From: Streptomyces fildesensis
GTDB lineage: Bacteria > Actinomycetota > Actinomycetes > Streptomycetales > Streptomycetaceae
Direction: 5' to 3'
Length of the DNA stretch: 64,000 nt
Assembly: GCF_016107395.1 (NCBI RefSeq)
Contig: NZ_JAAIKO010000010.1
Coordinates: forward strand, 1 to 64,000
Notes under the pieces: generated by a model
Seen by the model: the letters and a program-made list of their open reading frames with translations, nothing else
What the model was told of the DNA's origin: nothing
Databases searched by the model: none
Program-made: the position numbers and the translations under genes
Part shown: positions 1 through 8,008 of the stretch, in pieces
Position numbering within the stretch: the first letter of the stretch is position 1
How the letters are laid out: every line of letters starts with the position of its first letter

Positions 1-37
1 GTACAAAGAGCAGTACGGAACCGGAGGTGCACTCCCT

Positions 38-895
38 GTGGTCGCCAATGCCAATCCCACTGTCAGGCGACGCCGACTCGGATCGGAGTTGCGCAAACTG
101 CGCGAACTGAGAGGAATGACGGCCGAGGAAGTCGCGGCCCGCCTGCTCGTTTCGCAATCCAAGATCAGCCGGCTGGAGAACGGGCGCCGCAGCATCAGCC
201 AGCGTGACGTCCGCGACCTGTGCAGCGTCTACGCGGTCGAGGACCACCGCATCGTGGACTCCCTGATGCAGATGGCCAAGGAGTCCCGCCAGCAAGGCTG
301 GTGGCACGCTTTCGGGGATGTGCCGTACAGCGTCTATATCGGCCTGGAGACCGAAGCCGCGTCGGTCCGGAACTACGAGTCCCTGCTCATCCCCGGACTC
401 CTCCAGACGCGCGAGTACGCGCACGCCGTCGTCACCGGCATGGAGCCCGAAGCCACGCCGGCAGAAATCGACAAGCGGACCGAGGTCCGGATGAAGCGGC
501 AGGACCGGGTCAACGATCCCGACAATCCGCTGCGCTTCTGGGCGGTCTTCGATGAATCCGCGCTGCGCCGAGTGGTGGGCGACCGACACGTGATGAGCGA
601 GCAGATCGAACGGCTCGTCGAACTCAGCCACGCGCCCAACGTCACGGTTCAGGTGCTTCCGTACGCCGTGGGAGCACATCCCGGAATGGTCGGCACCTTC
701 TCGCTCCTGGAGTTCGCCGAAGCCTCCGACTCCAGCGTGGTCTATCTGGAGGGCGTCACCAGCGACCTGTACCTGGAAAAGCCGATCGAAGTCCAGCAAT
801 ACAGCGTGATGTACGAGCATCTCAGAGCCCAGGCTCTGAACACCGATCAGACAAGGCAGTTCATGATCGATATCGCCAAGGAGTACACCCGCTGA
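38..895 (+). CDS. XRE-family helix-turn-helix regulator with DUF5753-type C-terminus
   Basis: 285-residue cytoplasmic DNA-binding protein. An XRE helix-turn-helix covers residues about 12-66 (the segment around VSQSKISRLENG is the recognition helix region). The rest, with a YESLLIPGLLQT-type stretch near residue 115 and a LPYAVGAHPGM stretch near 210, is the domain that follows the HTH in a large Streptomyces family. The GTG start at 38 is preceded by GGAGGT at 23-28. Members of this family are usually encoded next to a small DUF397 protein, as here (1076-1285), and are thought to act with it in developmental or antibiotic regulation. The DNA target cannot be read from the sequence. Confidence 0.9.
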   Translation: MVANANPTVRRRRLGSELRKLRELRGMTAEEVAARLLVSQSKISRLENGRRSISQRDVRDLCSVYAVEDHRIVDSLMQMAKESRQQGWWHAFGDVPYSVYIGLETEAASVRNYESLLIPGLLQTREYAHAVVTGMEPEATPAEIDKRTEVRMKRQDRVNDPDNPLRFWAVFDESALRRVVGDRHVMSEQIERLVELSHAPNVTVQVLPYAVGAHPGMVGTFSLLEFAEASDSSVVYLEGVTSDLYLEKPIEVQQYSVMYEHLRAQALNTDQTRQFMIDIAKEYTR

Positions 896-1075
896 CCAGC
901 GGTCGACGCGAGCGGGCCACAAGGTACACCCTGTACCCGTCGGCGTGGAAGAGATCAAGAAATATGCCATCCGGTCGAGTGAACGGCACCCTCCTGAAGC
1001 CGAGGTGACGCGTACCTTCGGGGATGTCTCGAGGCGCTAGCGCTTCACAAGCATCGGCACGGTTCAGGAGCGACC

Positions 1076-1285
1076 ATGACTACTCGGCACGGAATCACGA
1101 CAGAGTGGAAGAAATCTTCGTACTCTGGCAACAATGGGAATTGCGTGGAGGTTTCGGCCCCCACCGTCGATCGTGTCGCAGTGCGCGACTCGAAGGATCC
1201 CTACGGCCCGTCTCTCGTTTTCGATCCGGAGGTGTGGTCGGCGTTTGTGGACCACGTCAACCGGGGGACCTTCGATCGCGTCTGA
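1076..1285 (+). CDS. DUF397 small protein, partner of the upstream XRE regulator
   Basis: 69 residues. It shows the DUF397 signature: a W-KSSYSG stretch at residues 11-17, a GNCVEV segment at 21-26, a VAVRDSKDP segment at 34-42 and a terminal F-PEVW-AFVD helix. DUF397 proteins are small partners, often antitoxin-like or modulatory, of DUF5753 XRE regulators such as the one 180 bp upstream. The start ATG at 1076 follows a weak AGGAG at about 1066-1070. Confidence 0.85.
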   Translation: MTTRHGITTEWKKSSYSGNNGNCVEVSAPTVDRVAVRDSKDPYGPSLVFDPEVWSAFVDHVNRGTFDRV

Positions 1286-1306
1286 CAGCGGAACGCGAGA
1301 CGCACA

Positions 1307-1346
1307 GAGCCCTCTCGACTGGCCGCCGTCCGAGCCGAGAGGGCTC
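1307..1346. terminator. Bidirectional hairpin between DUF397 and NB-ARC genes
   Basis: Perfect 11-bp inverted repeat GAGCCCTCTCG (1307-1317) / CGAGAGGGCTC (1336-1346) with an 18-nt loop, in the 87-bp gap between convergent genes. There is no U-tract, as is common for Streptomyces terminators. Confidence 0.6.
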
Positions 1347-1372
1347 GCTGCCGAAGCAGCGGGGACCCGGGG

Positions 1373-3736
1373 TCATTCGCTCAGAATGCGCCGGGTCTCA
1401 ACGGTCACAGAATCCTGGAGTCCCAAAACCCTTTCACAGAGGGGGAGATTCCTTTCGGCCACCTCCCGCGCCTCTTCTGTCCGACCGAGGGCAGCAAGGC
1501 TTGTCGCCAGCCCCGCACGGTTGGTCAAGAGGTACGGGTGTTCATTGCCCAGGGCCCGCTCCTGCCCCACGACCACTCGCTGTGCGAGGACGATTGCCTC
1601 CTCCGGCCGACCGCACCTTTCGGCAATCCAGCCCAGCAGCAATGCCGCCGACAGCGTTTGGGAGTGTTCAGCGCCTTGGACACGCTCCCGATCCGCCAAC
1701 GTTCTTCTGGCCACAGGATCAGCCTCTTGCGGTTGCTCGCATTTGAACAGACCGAAAGCGTAGTTGTGGCGAGCCATGAGAGTCGTCGGATGGTCTGGGC
1801 CGAGCGCTCCTTCACAATCTTCGACCGTGATGCGGGCCGTTTGTTCGAACTCCTCCACCTCTCCGCAGAGAACGAGGAATTCCAGCAGCGCGGCACGGGC
1901 GTTGAGCGTCTTCGCATGGGTCACTCCCCATAGCCGCTCTCGCGTGGCGATGACACCGCGCAACAGGGAGACGCCCTCCTCCATCCTCCCGGTCTGACAA
2001 AGTGGCGCCTGCAGTGCACAACAGGTCTCCAGCGTTTCAGCGTGCTCAGATCCGAGCACTCGTTCACAGACTTCGAGAGTCTGTCGGTGCCACTGCGCTG
2101 CCTCTTCGAAGCGACCCATCCGGAACAACGCCCACCCGGCGCAGCGACGTGCTCGCAGCGTCCCGAGATTTTCGGAGCCGAGCAGCCGCTCCGCGGTCTG
2201 TACGGCCGTCTCTGCCAAAGCATAGGCAGCTGCGTAGTCGCCGGTCTCATGGACGCACAGGACCAGTCTCACCGCCATGGACACCGCTCGCTCCGCTGCC
2301 GCGGCCCCCTGCTGGCCCCGCAGCAATTTCATGGCATGCGGGAGGAACAGCCGATACTGCTCACCTCGCACGGGCTCCGCTTCATCCGCCGGCAGCTCCG
2401 CTTCGATCAGACCGACGGCGACATCGGTCAGGATCGGGCGCTGACCCGTCGGCACATCGGCGGCCACGCTGTCCAGCAGCACACCATGCGCTTGGAGACA
2501 GCGAATGCTCCCGGCCCCCACAGGGACGGGCACGATCGACACCAGCGAGTGAGCGAGCAGTGCCTGCAGGGCCGCCCCCACCTGGCTTTGGCCCAGCGGC
2601 GGATCCAGGGCCGTCAAGTCGGCCGCACCAGCAACCGCGGAGGACAGAAGTGTCAGTGGAACCGGGTCGGCACCCCAGCAGGAGAGCAGTCTCATGAGAG
2701 TAGCGGCCTCGGGCATCCCCTCATCGGCTATGGCCTCCAGGGACAGCTGCCAGGTACGGCTGACCAGCCGGCGAGGCTGGCTCCGCTTGCCGGCGGCAGA
2801 ATCCCCCTGATCGATAAGGTTCGTCGGGTCACTCTCCAAATGATGTTCGTAGTCCGCCATGGACCATGACTCCAATATTTGATGTGCCAGATACGAGCCG
2901 GCGAGGGTCAACGCGAGCGGTAGGCAGCCCAGTTTCTCCGCTACCCGCACGGACTCCGCTGTCGATCCTGCTTCAGGAGCCAGGTCGCGCAGAACTTGTG
3001 CTGCGTCATGAACCGGGAGAACACCTACTTCATGAAAGGTGACGTCCTGCCAGGCGGTCGATATGGCACGCCGCGTCGTCACCAGAGCGAGACCCCGGTC
3101 GCTTTCCCGCAGCCAATTTCCCTCGTACAGGAGAGCCGGATCATCCGCGTTGTCCAATACCAGAAGCCACGGAACCGAGGCCTGGTTCAGGTAGTGCCAT
3201 ACGAGATCCGAAGCGGCACGCAGACCGCTGTGCGCCGCTACCAGTTCCGTCGTCCCCGCACCCTGGTCAGCGGCGATGGCCAGCATCCCGGCACGCAGAG
3301 AACCGCGATCGGACGCGTTGACCCAGAACCCGATCCTTCGGCCCTCTCGTGTCACGTCTCGAAAGAATGCGTGCGCCAACGACGTCTTCCCGCATCCACC
3401 GAGCCCGTGGAGGACATGGATGCCACCGCCTTCGTTCTCAGCAGCTTCCAGGAGTGATTCCATCAACTCCGTACGGTCGCGCAGGATCTTCGGCGTGTGT
3501 CCGACCAGCGGGACGCGCACCGCGTCGGGTACGGGCACCTGGGCCAGTGGCCCCGGCGATCCTCTCCCCACGATCGACCTTTCGATCGCGGAGAGGGGCA
3601 GCAACTCCTCTTCCTGGCTTCCGTAGTGGTAGTGGTATTCGGAGATGTGCTGGTCGCCCACCGCCTGGTAGACCCGCCCCTGGCCTGATGCCCTTCCGTG
3701 CACGGAAGGCTCTGCCTGGTCCCCCGGGACGTTCAT
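1373..3736 (-). CDS. NB-ARC (STAND) NTPase with C-terminal tetratricopeptide repeats
   Basis: 787 residues from the ATG at 3736, which overlaps the stop of the upstream gene as ATGA; an in-frame extension further upstream is ignored because of this coupling. Visible parts in order: an N-terminal GRVYQAVGDQHISEYHYHY motif near residue 17; an NB-ARC domain with P-loop GLGGCGKTS near 110, Walker B LLVLDNADD near 190 and a GCLPLALTLAG (GLPL-like) motif near 285; then TPR-type helices from about 500 with repeated ALG.EHP.TL / LGSEHAETL elements. STAND NTPases of this build are signalling switches that oligomerise on ligand recognition; some act in phage defence or regulation. No effector domain is recognisable, so the output is unknown. 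It is probably co-expressed with the 3733-4158 protein. Confidence 0.85.
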   Translation of the reverse strand: MNVPGDQAEPSVHGRASGQGRVYQAVGDQHISEYHYHYGSQEEELLPLSAIERSIVGRGSPGPLAQVPVPDAVRVPLVGHTPKILRDRTELMESLLEAAENEGGGIHVLHGLGGCGKTSLAHAFFRDVTREGRRIGFWVNASDRGSLRAGMLAIAADQGAGTTELVAAHSGLRAASDLVWHYLNQASVPWLLVLDNADDPALLYEGNWLRESDRGLALVTTRRAISTAWQDVTFHEVGVLPVHDAAQVLRDLAPEAGSTAESVRVAEKLGCLPLALTLAGSYLAHQILESWSMADYEHHLESDPTNLIDQGDSAAGKRSQPRRLVSRTWQLSLEAIADEGMPEAATLMRLLSCWGADPVPLTLLSSAVAGAADLTALDPPLGQSQVGAALQALLAHSLVSIVPVPVGAGSIRCLQAHGVLLDSVAADVPTGQRPILTDVAVGLIEAELPADEAEPVRGEQYRLFLPHAMKLLRGQQGAAAAERAVSMAVRLVLCVHETGDYAAAYALAETAVQTAERLLGSENLGTLRARRCAGWALFRMGRFEEAAQWHRQTLEVCERVLGSEHAETLETCCALQAPLCQTGRMEEGVSLLRGVIATRERLWGVTHAKTLNARAALLEFLVLCGEVEEFEQTARITVEDCEGALGPDHPTTLMARHNYAFGLFKCEQPQEADPVARRTLADRERVQGAEHSQTLSAALLLGWIAERCGRPEEAIVLAQRVVVGQERALGNEHPYLLTNRAGLATSLAALGRTEEAREVAERNLPLCERVLGLQDSVTVETRRILSE

Positions 3737-4158
3737 CGTTCCGTGATGGTCTGGTCGCGCCCGGCCTGATAGACCCGACCGCTTCCACTCACTTCGGCGC
3801 GGAGATTGATCTCGGTACGAGCCCTCAGGTCCTCCTCCGCCCGAGCCGGTTCCAAGTCCAGCAGGATCTGCCGTAGTTCTTCCGCGACATCCGGCTGCTG
3901 GGCCAGGAGCCGGCGGACACGTCCGGACCACTCCGCACGCAACTCCTGCTCAGCCTCTTCGTCGCCCGTCCGGCGTGCCGCGATCAGTTCCTCCCGTGCC
4001 GAATCCATTTCACCGGCGATGCCGTCAGCCCGCGCCGGAAGCACCCGGCGCCACAGAGCGGTCATCCCGCTTCGGGCGCTCTGCCATGCGTCGGTGGCCA
4101 TCAGCGTGACCAACGTGGTCCCCGCCGCGCGCGCCAGATCTACGATCTCCGGTTCCAT
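3733..4158 (-). CDS. Small helical protein coupled to the NB-ARC NTPase
   Basis: 141 residues from the ATG at 4158 (MEPEIVDLAR...). The upstream in-frame extension to 4257 lacks a ribosome site, whereas this ATG follows a G-rich stretch. The protein is predicted to be mostly charged alpha-helix (Glu/Arg/Ala-rich from residue 40 to 110). It ends in SGSGRVYQAGRDQTITE, which closely matches the N-terminal motif of the adjacent NB-ARC protein. The stop overlaps the NB-ARC start (ATGA), so the two are translationally coupled. I do not recognise the family beyond this shared tail. The shared motif suggests the two proteins contact each other or a common partner. Confidence 0.7.
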   Translation of the reverse strand: MEPEIVDLARAAGTTLVTLMATDAWQSARSGMTALWRRVLPARADGIAGEMDSAREELIAARRTGDEEAEQELRAEWSGRVRRLLAQQPDVAEELRQILLDLEPARAEEDLRARTEINLRAEVSGSGRVYQAGRDQTITER

Positions 4159-4317
4159 TCCGCCCCCAGCTACGTAACGTGTCCGCCCAGTCGTTCCGGC
4201 TTCTACGCTACGGCTGACCTGGACCGGTTGCCCTCCGAATCCACACGATGACTGCATGCGGCGTCCCTCCGCCGCCCTCTTCTCGACGGCGACCGCTTCC
4301 CCGCCGCCGGGAACCGA

Positions 4318-5157
4318 TCAGCGCAGTTCGTTGACGTAGGTGTCCGTGCCGGGGACGGTGGGGACGAAGGGCGCTACCAGCTCGACGCGGCCCAGGCCGG
4401 AGGCGGCGACCTCGTCGTCCAGGCCGGTGAAATGGGCGTCCCACGCCTCGCGGGGATCCTGTTGCAGGAACCAGAGCAGCGTCAGACGGGTGTCGACCCC
4501 CTCGACCTGCTTCACGTACGTCATCCTGTCGCCGGGCAGCGGCGTCGGCTTGAAGATCGTCACCATCGCGGCCGGTGAGCCCGCGAGGCGCTTGGGCAGG
4601 TGCCGGGAGCGCAGCCACTCCAGCAGTTCCTCGCGCTGCTCGGCCGATTCGGCGTCGATGACCTCCACGACCAGCCCGGCGTAAGGGTGGTCGAGCGCGT
4701 GGAAGTCCCGGGGGCCGGCGGCGCCGTCGCGGTAGACGGTGGCGGAGTGGTCCTGGAAGGCCGTGAAGACATGGGTGCGGTCCTGGTAGACCCGGCCGTC
4801 CCGGTTGAGGCGCTTGTTGATGCCGACGGTCCACTTCATGTGGTCGTCGTAGCGGCCGGCGGTGACCCAGTAGGTGGAGATGTAGCAGCCCGCGGTGACG
4901 GGCTGGGCGACGGCGGACTTCTCCGGGTAGCGGAGCAGCTGCAGATCGCGGGTGGCGACCCAGCGGCGCCCGGCGTACATCCAGGGCATGGCCATCGCGC
5001 CCGCGATGAAGTGATCGTCCTCGTACCACCTGTTGTAGGCGTACTCATGGCCCGGCAGGGGTTCCACCATGGTGATCAGGGCGTGCCCGACCCGCACCCC
5101 GTACGGCCCGACGGAGGCCAGCTCCGCGTACACCTCGCTGCGCGTCTCATCTGTCAT
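4318..5157 (-). CDS. Conserved protein with EthD/dimeric alpha-beta-barrel-like features
   Basis: 279 residues. Two segments look like ferredoxin-like (DABB/EthD) units: HALITMVEPLPGHE...NRWYEDDHF near residues 25-50, where the N-RWY-DDH pattern recalls EthD proteins, and AMVTIFKPTPLP... near 195. Function is unknown. EthD-type proteins accompany oxygenases and degradative enzymes in actinomycetes. The start ATG at 5157 has no Shine-Dalgarno, and a CTGAC-N5-GTCAG operator (5172-5186) lies 14 bp upstream, placing the gene in the catabolic regulon of this window. It is divergent from the aminotransferase at 5331. Confidence 0.65.
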   Translation of the reverse strand: MTDETRSEVYAELASVGPYGVRVGHALITMVEPLPGHEYAYNRWYEDDHFIAGAMAMPWMYAGRRWVATRDLQLLRYPEKSAVAQPVTAGCYISTYWVTAGRYDDHMKWTVGINKRLNRDGRVYQDRTHVFTAFQDHSATVYRDGAAGPRDFHALDHPYAGLVVEVIDAESAEQREELLEWLRSRHLPKRLAGSPAAMVTIFKPTPLPGDRMTYVKQVEGVDTRLTLLWFLQQDPREAWDAHFTGLDDEVAASGLGRVELVAPFVPTVPGTDTYVNELR

Positions 5158-5171
5158 GCCTACAGGTGTAG

Positions 5172-5186
5172 CTGACGATACGTCAG
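5172..5186. promoter_or_regulatory. Operator copy 1 (CTGAC-N5-GTCAG)
   Basis: CTGACGATACGTCAG, a perfect 5+5 palindrome, 14 bp before the start of the EthD-like gene (minus strand) and about 145 bp before the aminotransferase gene (plus strand). Confidence 0.8.
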
Positions 5187-5330
5187 ATGGGGAGGGGTCG
5201 GTCGCGACCGCGCGACGGATCCGGCCGCGCGGGCTTGCCTGCCGAGCGGCACGCCGTCGCGAACCGTGCTCCTGTTTCGTATGTTGGTCAAATAGGTGGA
5301 CACGCCACCGATTATTCGTAGGCTGCGCGC

Positions 5331-6572
5331 ATGACGCGAATGCATCGAGCGAACCGAGCCGACGTCCCCGCCCTGGCCGCCCGCGCCGCTTCGGTCGGCG
5401 CGTCGCCGGTACGCGAGATCCTCGCGCTCACCGCGCGCCCCGAAGTGATCTCCTTCGCGGGCGGACTGCCGGCCCCCGAGCTCTTCGACGCCGAGGGGAT
5501 CCGCGCCGCCTACGACCAAGTGCTCGCCGAGGCGCCCCAGCGCGTGCTCCAGTACTCCACCACCGAGGGCGACCCGGCACTGCGCGGCGCCGTCGCCGCC
5601 CGGCTCGGGGCGCGCGGGCTCCCGACCGACGCGGACGACCTGCTCGTCACCGCCGGCTCCCAGCAGGGCCTGGCGCTCCTCGCCACCGCGCTGCTGGAGC
5701 CGGGCGACACCGTCCTCGTCGAGGACCCCACCTATCTGGCCGCGCTGCAGTGCTTCGGCTTCACGGGGGCGCGGGTGCTGCCGGTGCCGTCCGACGAGGA
5801 CGGGATCGATCCCGCCGCACTGGAGGAACTCGTCGTCCGCGAGCGGCCGAAACTGCTCTACCTGATCCCGAACTTCCAGAACCCCACCGGGCGTACGCTC
5901 CCGCTCGCCCGCCGGCAGGCGGTCGCCGAGGTCGCCGCACGGCACGGGCTGTGGATCGTCGAGGACGACCCGTACGGCGAGCTGCGGTTCGACGGGGAGC
6001 CCGTGCCGTGGATCGCCTCCCTGGAGGCGGCCGCCGACCGCACCGTCCTGCTGGGCTCGTTCTCCAAGATCATGGCGCCGGGCATGCGGCTCGGCTGGCT
6101 GCGGGCGCCGGAGGCGCTGCGGCGTGCCTGCGTCATCGCCAAGCAGGCCGCGGACCTGCACTCGTCCACCGTCGACCAGGCCGCGGCGGCGCGCTATCTC
6201 GCCGACCGCGACCTCGACGCCCATCTCCACCGCGTGCGCGGCGCGTACCGCCTGCGGCGCGACGCCCTGCTGGCCGGCCTGCCGGCCGCGCTCCCGGCGG
6301 GCAGCGCCTGGAACCGGCCCGACGGCGGGATGTTCCTGTGGGTCCGGCTGCCGGACGGCTTCGACGCCACCGCCCTGCTGCCGGTCGCCGTCGCGCACGA
6401 TGTCGCGTACGTCCCCGGTGCCCCCTTCTACGCCGGCCCCGGCGACCCGGCCACCCTGCGCATGTCCTTCACGACGCACACCCCCACCGAGATCACGGAG
6501 GGCCTGCGGCGCCTCGCCAATTCCCTGACCGCAACGTCGGCACCTACGGTGCGCCGACCCGTCCGAACGTGA
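5331..6572 (+). CDS. PLP-dependent fold-type I aminotransferase (2-aminoadipate/aspartate type)
   Basis: 413 residues, cytoplasmic. It transfers an amino group between an amino acid and a 2-oxo acid via pyridoxal phosphate. Hallmarks: FAGGLPAPELF near the N-terminus (substrate loop), VTAGSQQGLALL (PLP phosphate binding), PNFQNPTGRT, and LGSFSKIMAPGMRLGW carrying the Schiff-base Lys near residue 245. It resembles the aminotransferase half of MocR proteins and LysN-type enzymes but lacks the GntR DNA-binding domain. A TAGGCT sequence at 5319-5324 sits about 7 nt before the ATG with no ribosome site, so the message may be leaderless. The amino acid substrate cannot be inferred. Confidence 0.88.
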   Translation: MTRMHRANRADVPALAARAASVGASPVREILALTARPEVISFAGGLPAPELFDAEGIRAAYDQVLAEAPQRVLQYSTTEGDPALRGAVAARLGARGLPTDADDLLVTAGSQQGLALLATALLEPGDTVLVEDPTYLAALQCFGFTGARVLPVPSDEDGIDPAALEELVVRERPKLLYLIPNFQNPTGRTLPLARRQAVAEVAARHGLWIVEDDPYGELRFDGEPVPWIASLEAAADRTVLLGSFSKIMAPGMRLGWLRAPEALRRACVIAKQAADLHSSTVDQAAAARYLADRDLDAHLHRVRGAYRLRRDALLAGLPAALPAGSAWNRPDGGMFLWVRLPDGFDATALLPVAVAHDVAYVPGAPFYAGPGDPATLRMSFTTHTPTEITEGLRRLANSLTATSAPTVRRPVRT

Positions 6573-6585
6573 GGTGACCGGGGCC

Positions 6586-6709
6586 GGCTGGGGGCGCCCC
6601 CGGCCGGAGGTTGAGGGGAGGGGTTACTCGAAATGCTGCCGAGCTATTTGTGGGCCGCTGGGGGCGCCCCCGGCCGAAGGTTGGGGGACAGTAAACAGTC
6701 GATGTCGAA
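6586..6709. repeat. Dispersed palindromic element, copy A (with nested insertion)
   Basis: Core 6628-6709 matches the element at 35625-35682: a TCGAAATGCTGCCGAGC arm, CTATTTGTGGGCC, then a divergent loop, then AGTCGATGTCGAA. The loop holds an extra G/C palindrome (GGGGGCGCCCCCGGCCG, 6659-6675) that also occurs just upstream at 6589-6605. It follows the aminotransferase stop and precedes the SDR gene. This and the operator below account for the 266-bp gap. Confidence 0.75.
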
Positions 6710-6783
6710 GCCCCGCCCCGGAGGACCCCGGCACCGGCACCCGCCCGGCGCGAGGGTGGCGTTCTGGTCGACATGGCCCTAAC

Positions 6784-6798
6784 CTGACGATCCGTCAG
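6784..6798. promoter_or_regulatory. Operator copy 2 (CTGAC-N5-GTCAG)
   Basis: CTGACGATCCGTCAG, perfect 5+5 palindrome, 40 bp before the SDR start at 6839. Confidence 0.8.
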
Positions 6799-6838
6799 AA
6801 CTGCTCGGGTCAGAACTGGAACCGCGCCGGAGGCACGC

Positions 6839-7621
6839 ATGTTGCTGTCAGGAAAGACCGTGGTCGTATCCGGGGTCGGCGCCGGGCTCGGGCAGCGCGT
6901 GGCCGTCACCGCCGCGCGCGACGGCGCGAACGTGGTGCTCGGGGCGCGGACCGAGGCGCAGCTCGCGAAAGTGGCGGAGGAGATCGACCCCGAAGGGTCG
7001 AAGGTGGCGTGGCTCTCCACCGACATCGCCGAAGGCGACCAGTGCGAGGCGCTCGCGGCGCTGGCGGTCGAGCGGTTCGGCGGGATCGACGCGGTTGTGC
7101 ATGTCGCCGCCATGGACGGCTACTTCGGCGGTCTGGAGGACGCGGACTTCGCCTCGTGGCAGCGGGTCCTGGACGTCAATCTGCTCGGCACCCTGCGGCT
7201 CACCAAGGCGTGCCTGCCGGCACTGAAGGCGCACGGCGGTTCGGTGGTGATCATCGGGACGCAGTCCGCGGTGGCGGCGCCCTCGCAGGTGCGGCAGGCG
7301 GCGTACGCGGCGTCCAAGGGCGCTCTGACGTCGGCCATGTACTCGGTGGCGCGCGAGCTGGGCCCGTACCGGATCCGGGTGAACACGGTGCTGCCCGGCT
7401 GGATGTGGGGCCCGCCGGTGCAGGCGTTCGTCCAGTTCTCGGCACACACCGAAGGCGTGTCCGAGGACGAGGTGCTGGGCCGGCTCACCGAGCGGATGGC
7501 GCTCCCGGAGCTGGCGACGGACGGGGACGTGGCGGAGGCCGCGGTCTTCCTGGCCTCCGACCGGGCTCGTGCGATCACCGGGCAGTCGCTGCTGGTGAAC
7601 GCCGGCGAGCTGATGCGGTAG
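6839..7621 (+). CDS. Short-chain dehydrogenase/reductase (SDR)
   Basis: 260 residues, classical-SDR length, cytoplasmic NAD(P)-dependent oxidoreductase. It has a glycine-rich cofactor loop SGVGAGLGQ at 11-19 (variant TGxxxGxG), a D-N-LG segment (LDVNLLGTL) and the active-site YAASK near residue 154. The C-terminal AITGQSLLVNAGE matches the usual SDR end. The ATG at 6839 follows GGAGG, and operator copy 2 lies upstream, so it belongs to the catabolic regulon. The likely role is oxidation of a hydroxyacyl-CoA or other secondary alcohol; the substrate is unknown. Confidence 0.87.
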   Translation: MLLSGKTVVVSGVGAGLGQRVAVTAARDGANVVLGARTEAQLAKVAEEIDPEGSKVAWLSTDIAEGDQCEALAALAVERFGGIDAVVHVAAMDGYFGGLEDADFASWQRVLDVNLLGTLRLTKACLPALKAHGGSVVIIGTQSAVAAPSQVRQAAYAASKGALTSAMYSVARELGPYRIRVNTVLPGWMWGPPVQAFVQFSAHTEGVSEDEVLGRLTERMALPELATDGDVAEAAVFLASDRARAITGQSLLVNAGELMR

Positions 7622-8008
7622 CACTCGGCGGCAACGCGGCCCGGCGTCCCTCCAGGACGCGGCGGACACGCAGCGGCAATCGGCGCGACCGGCCCCCTCC
7701 TCTCTCTACCGCGCGGGATCCCGTTCCCGCGCGGTACTTCGTCATGCCCCGCAGGACGTCCAGCGAAGTGCCCGCTCATCGTGTGTTCGCGGTCACGGTC
7801 ACGACAATGCCAAGGAAGGTCAAGAACGAGTAAAATCGTTCGGCTTTCTGATTTCTGTTCAGACTCTTGAACGCGGAGACCCTTGACCGACCGCCCTGAC
7901 AGGGGGTTCAATCCCGGAAGTCCCCACTCCCGCACGGGGGCACCCGCCGCAGCGAACGTCACAGCGAAGTGCGTTTCACGTTCACAAGGCGGACCCCCTG
8001 GAGGGGAC
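7622..8008. other. Intergenic stretch with terminator and AT-rich element
   Basis: 387 bp. A perfect 11-bp hairpin TACCGCGCGGG (7707-7717) / CCCGCGCGGTA (7726-7736) should end the SDR transcript. Further on, GAACGA-GTAAAA-TCGTTC (7824-7841) is a small perfect palindrome around a TAAAAT sequence, possibly a promoter -10 with overlapping operator for the symporter. The regulon palindrome is absent here. Confidence 0.5.
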
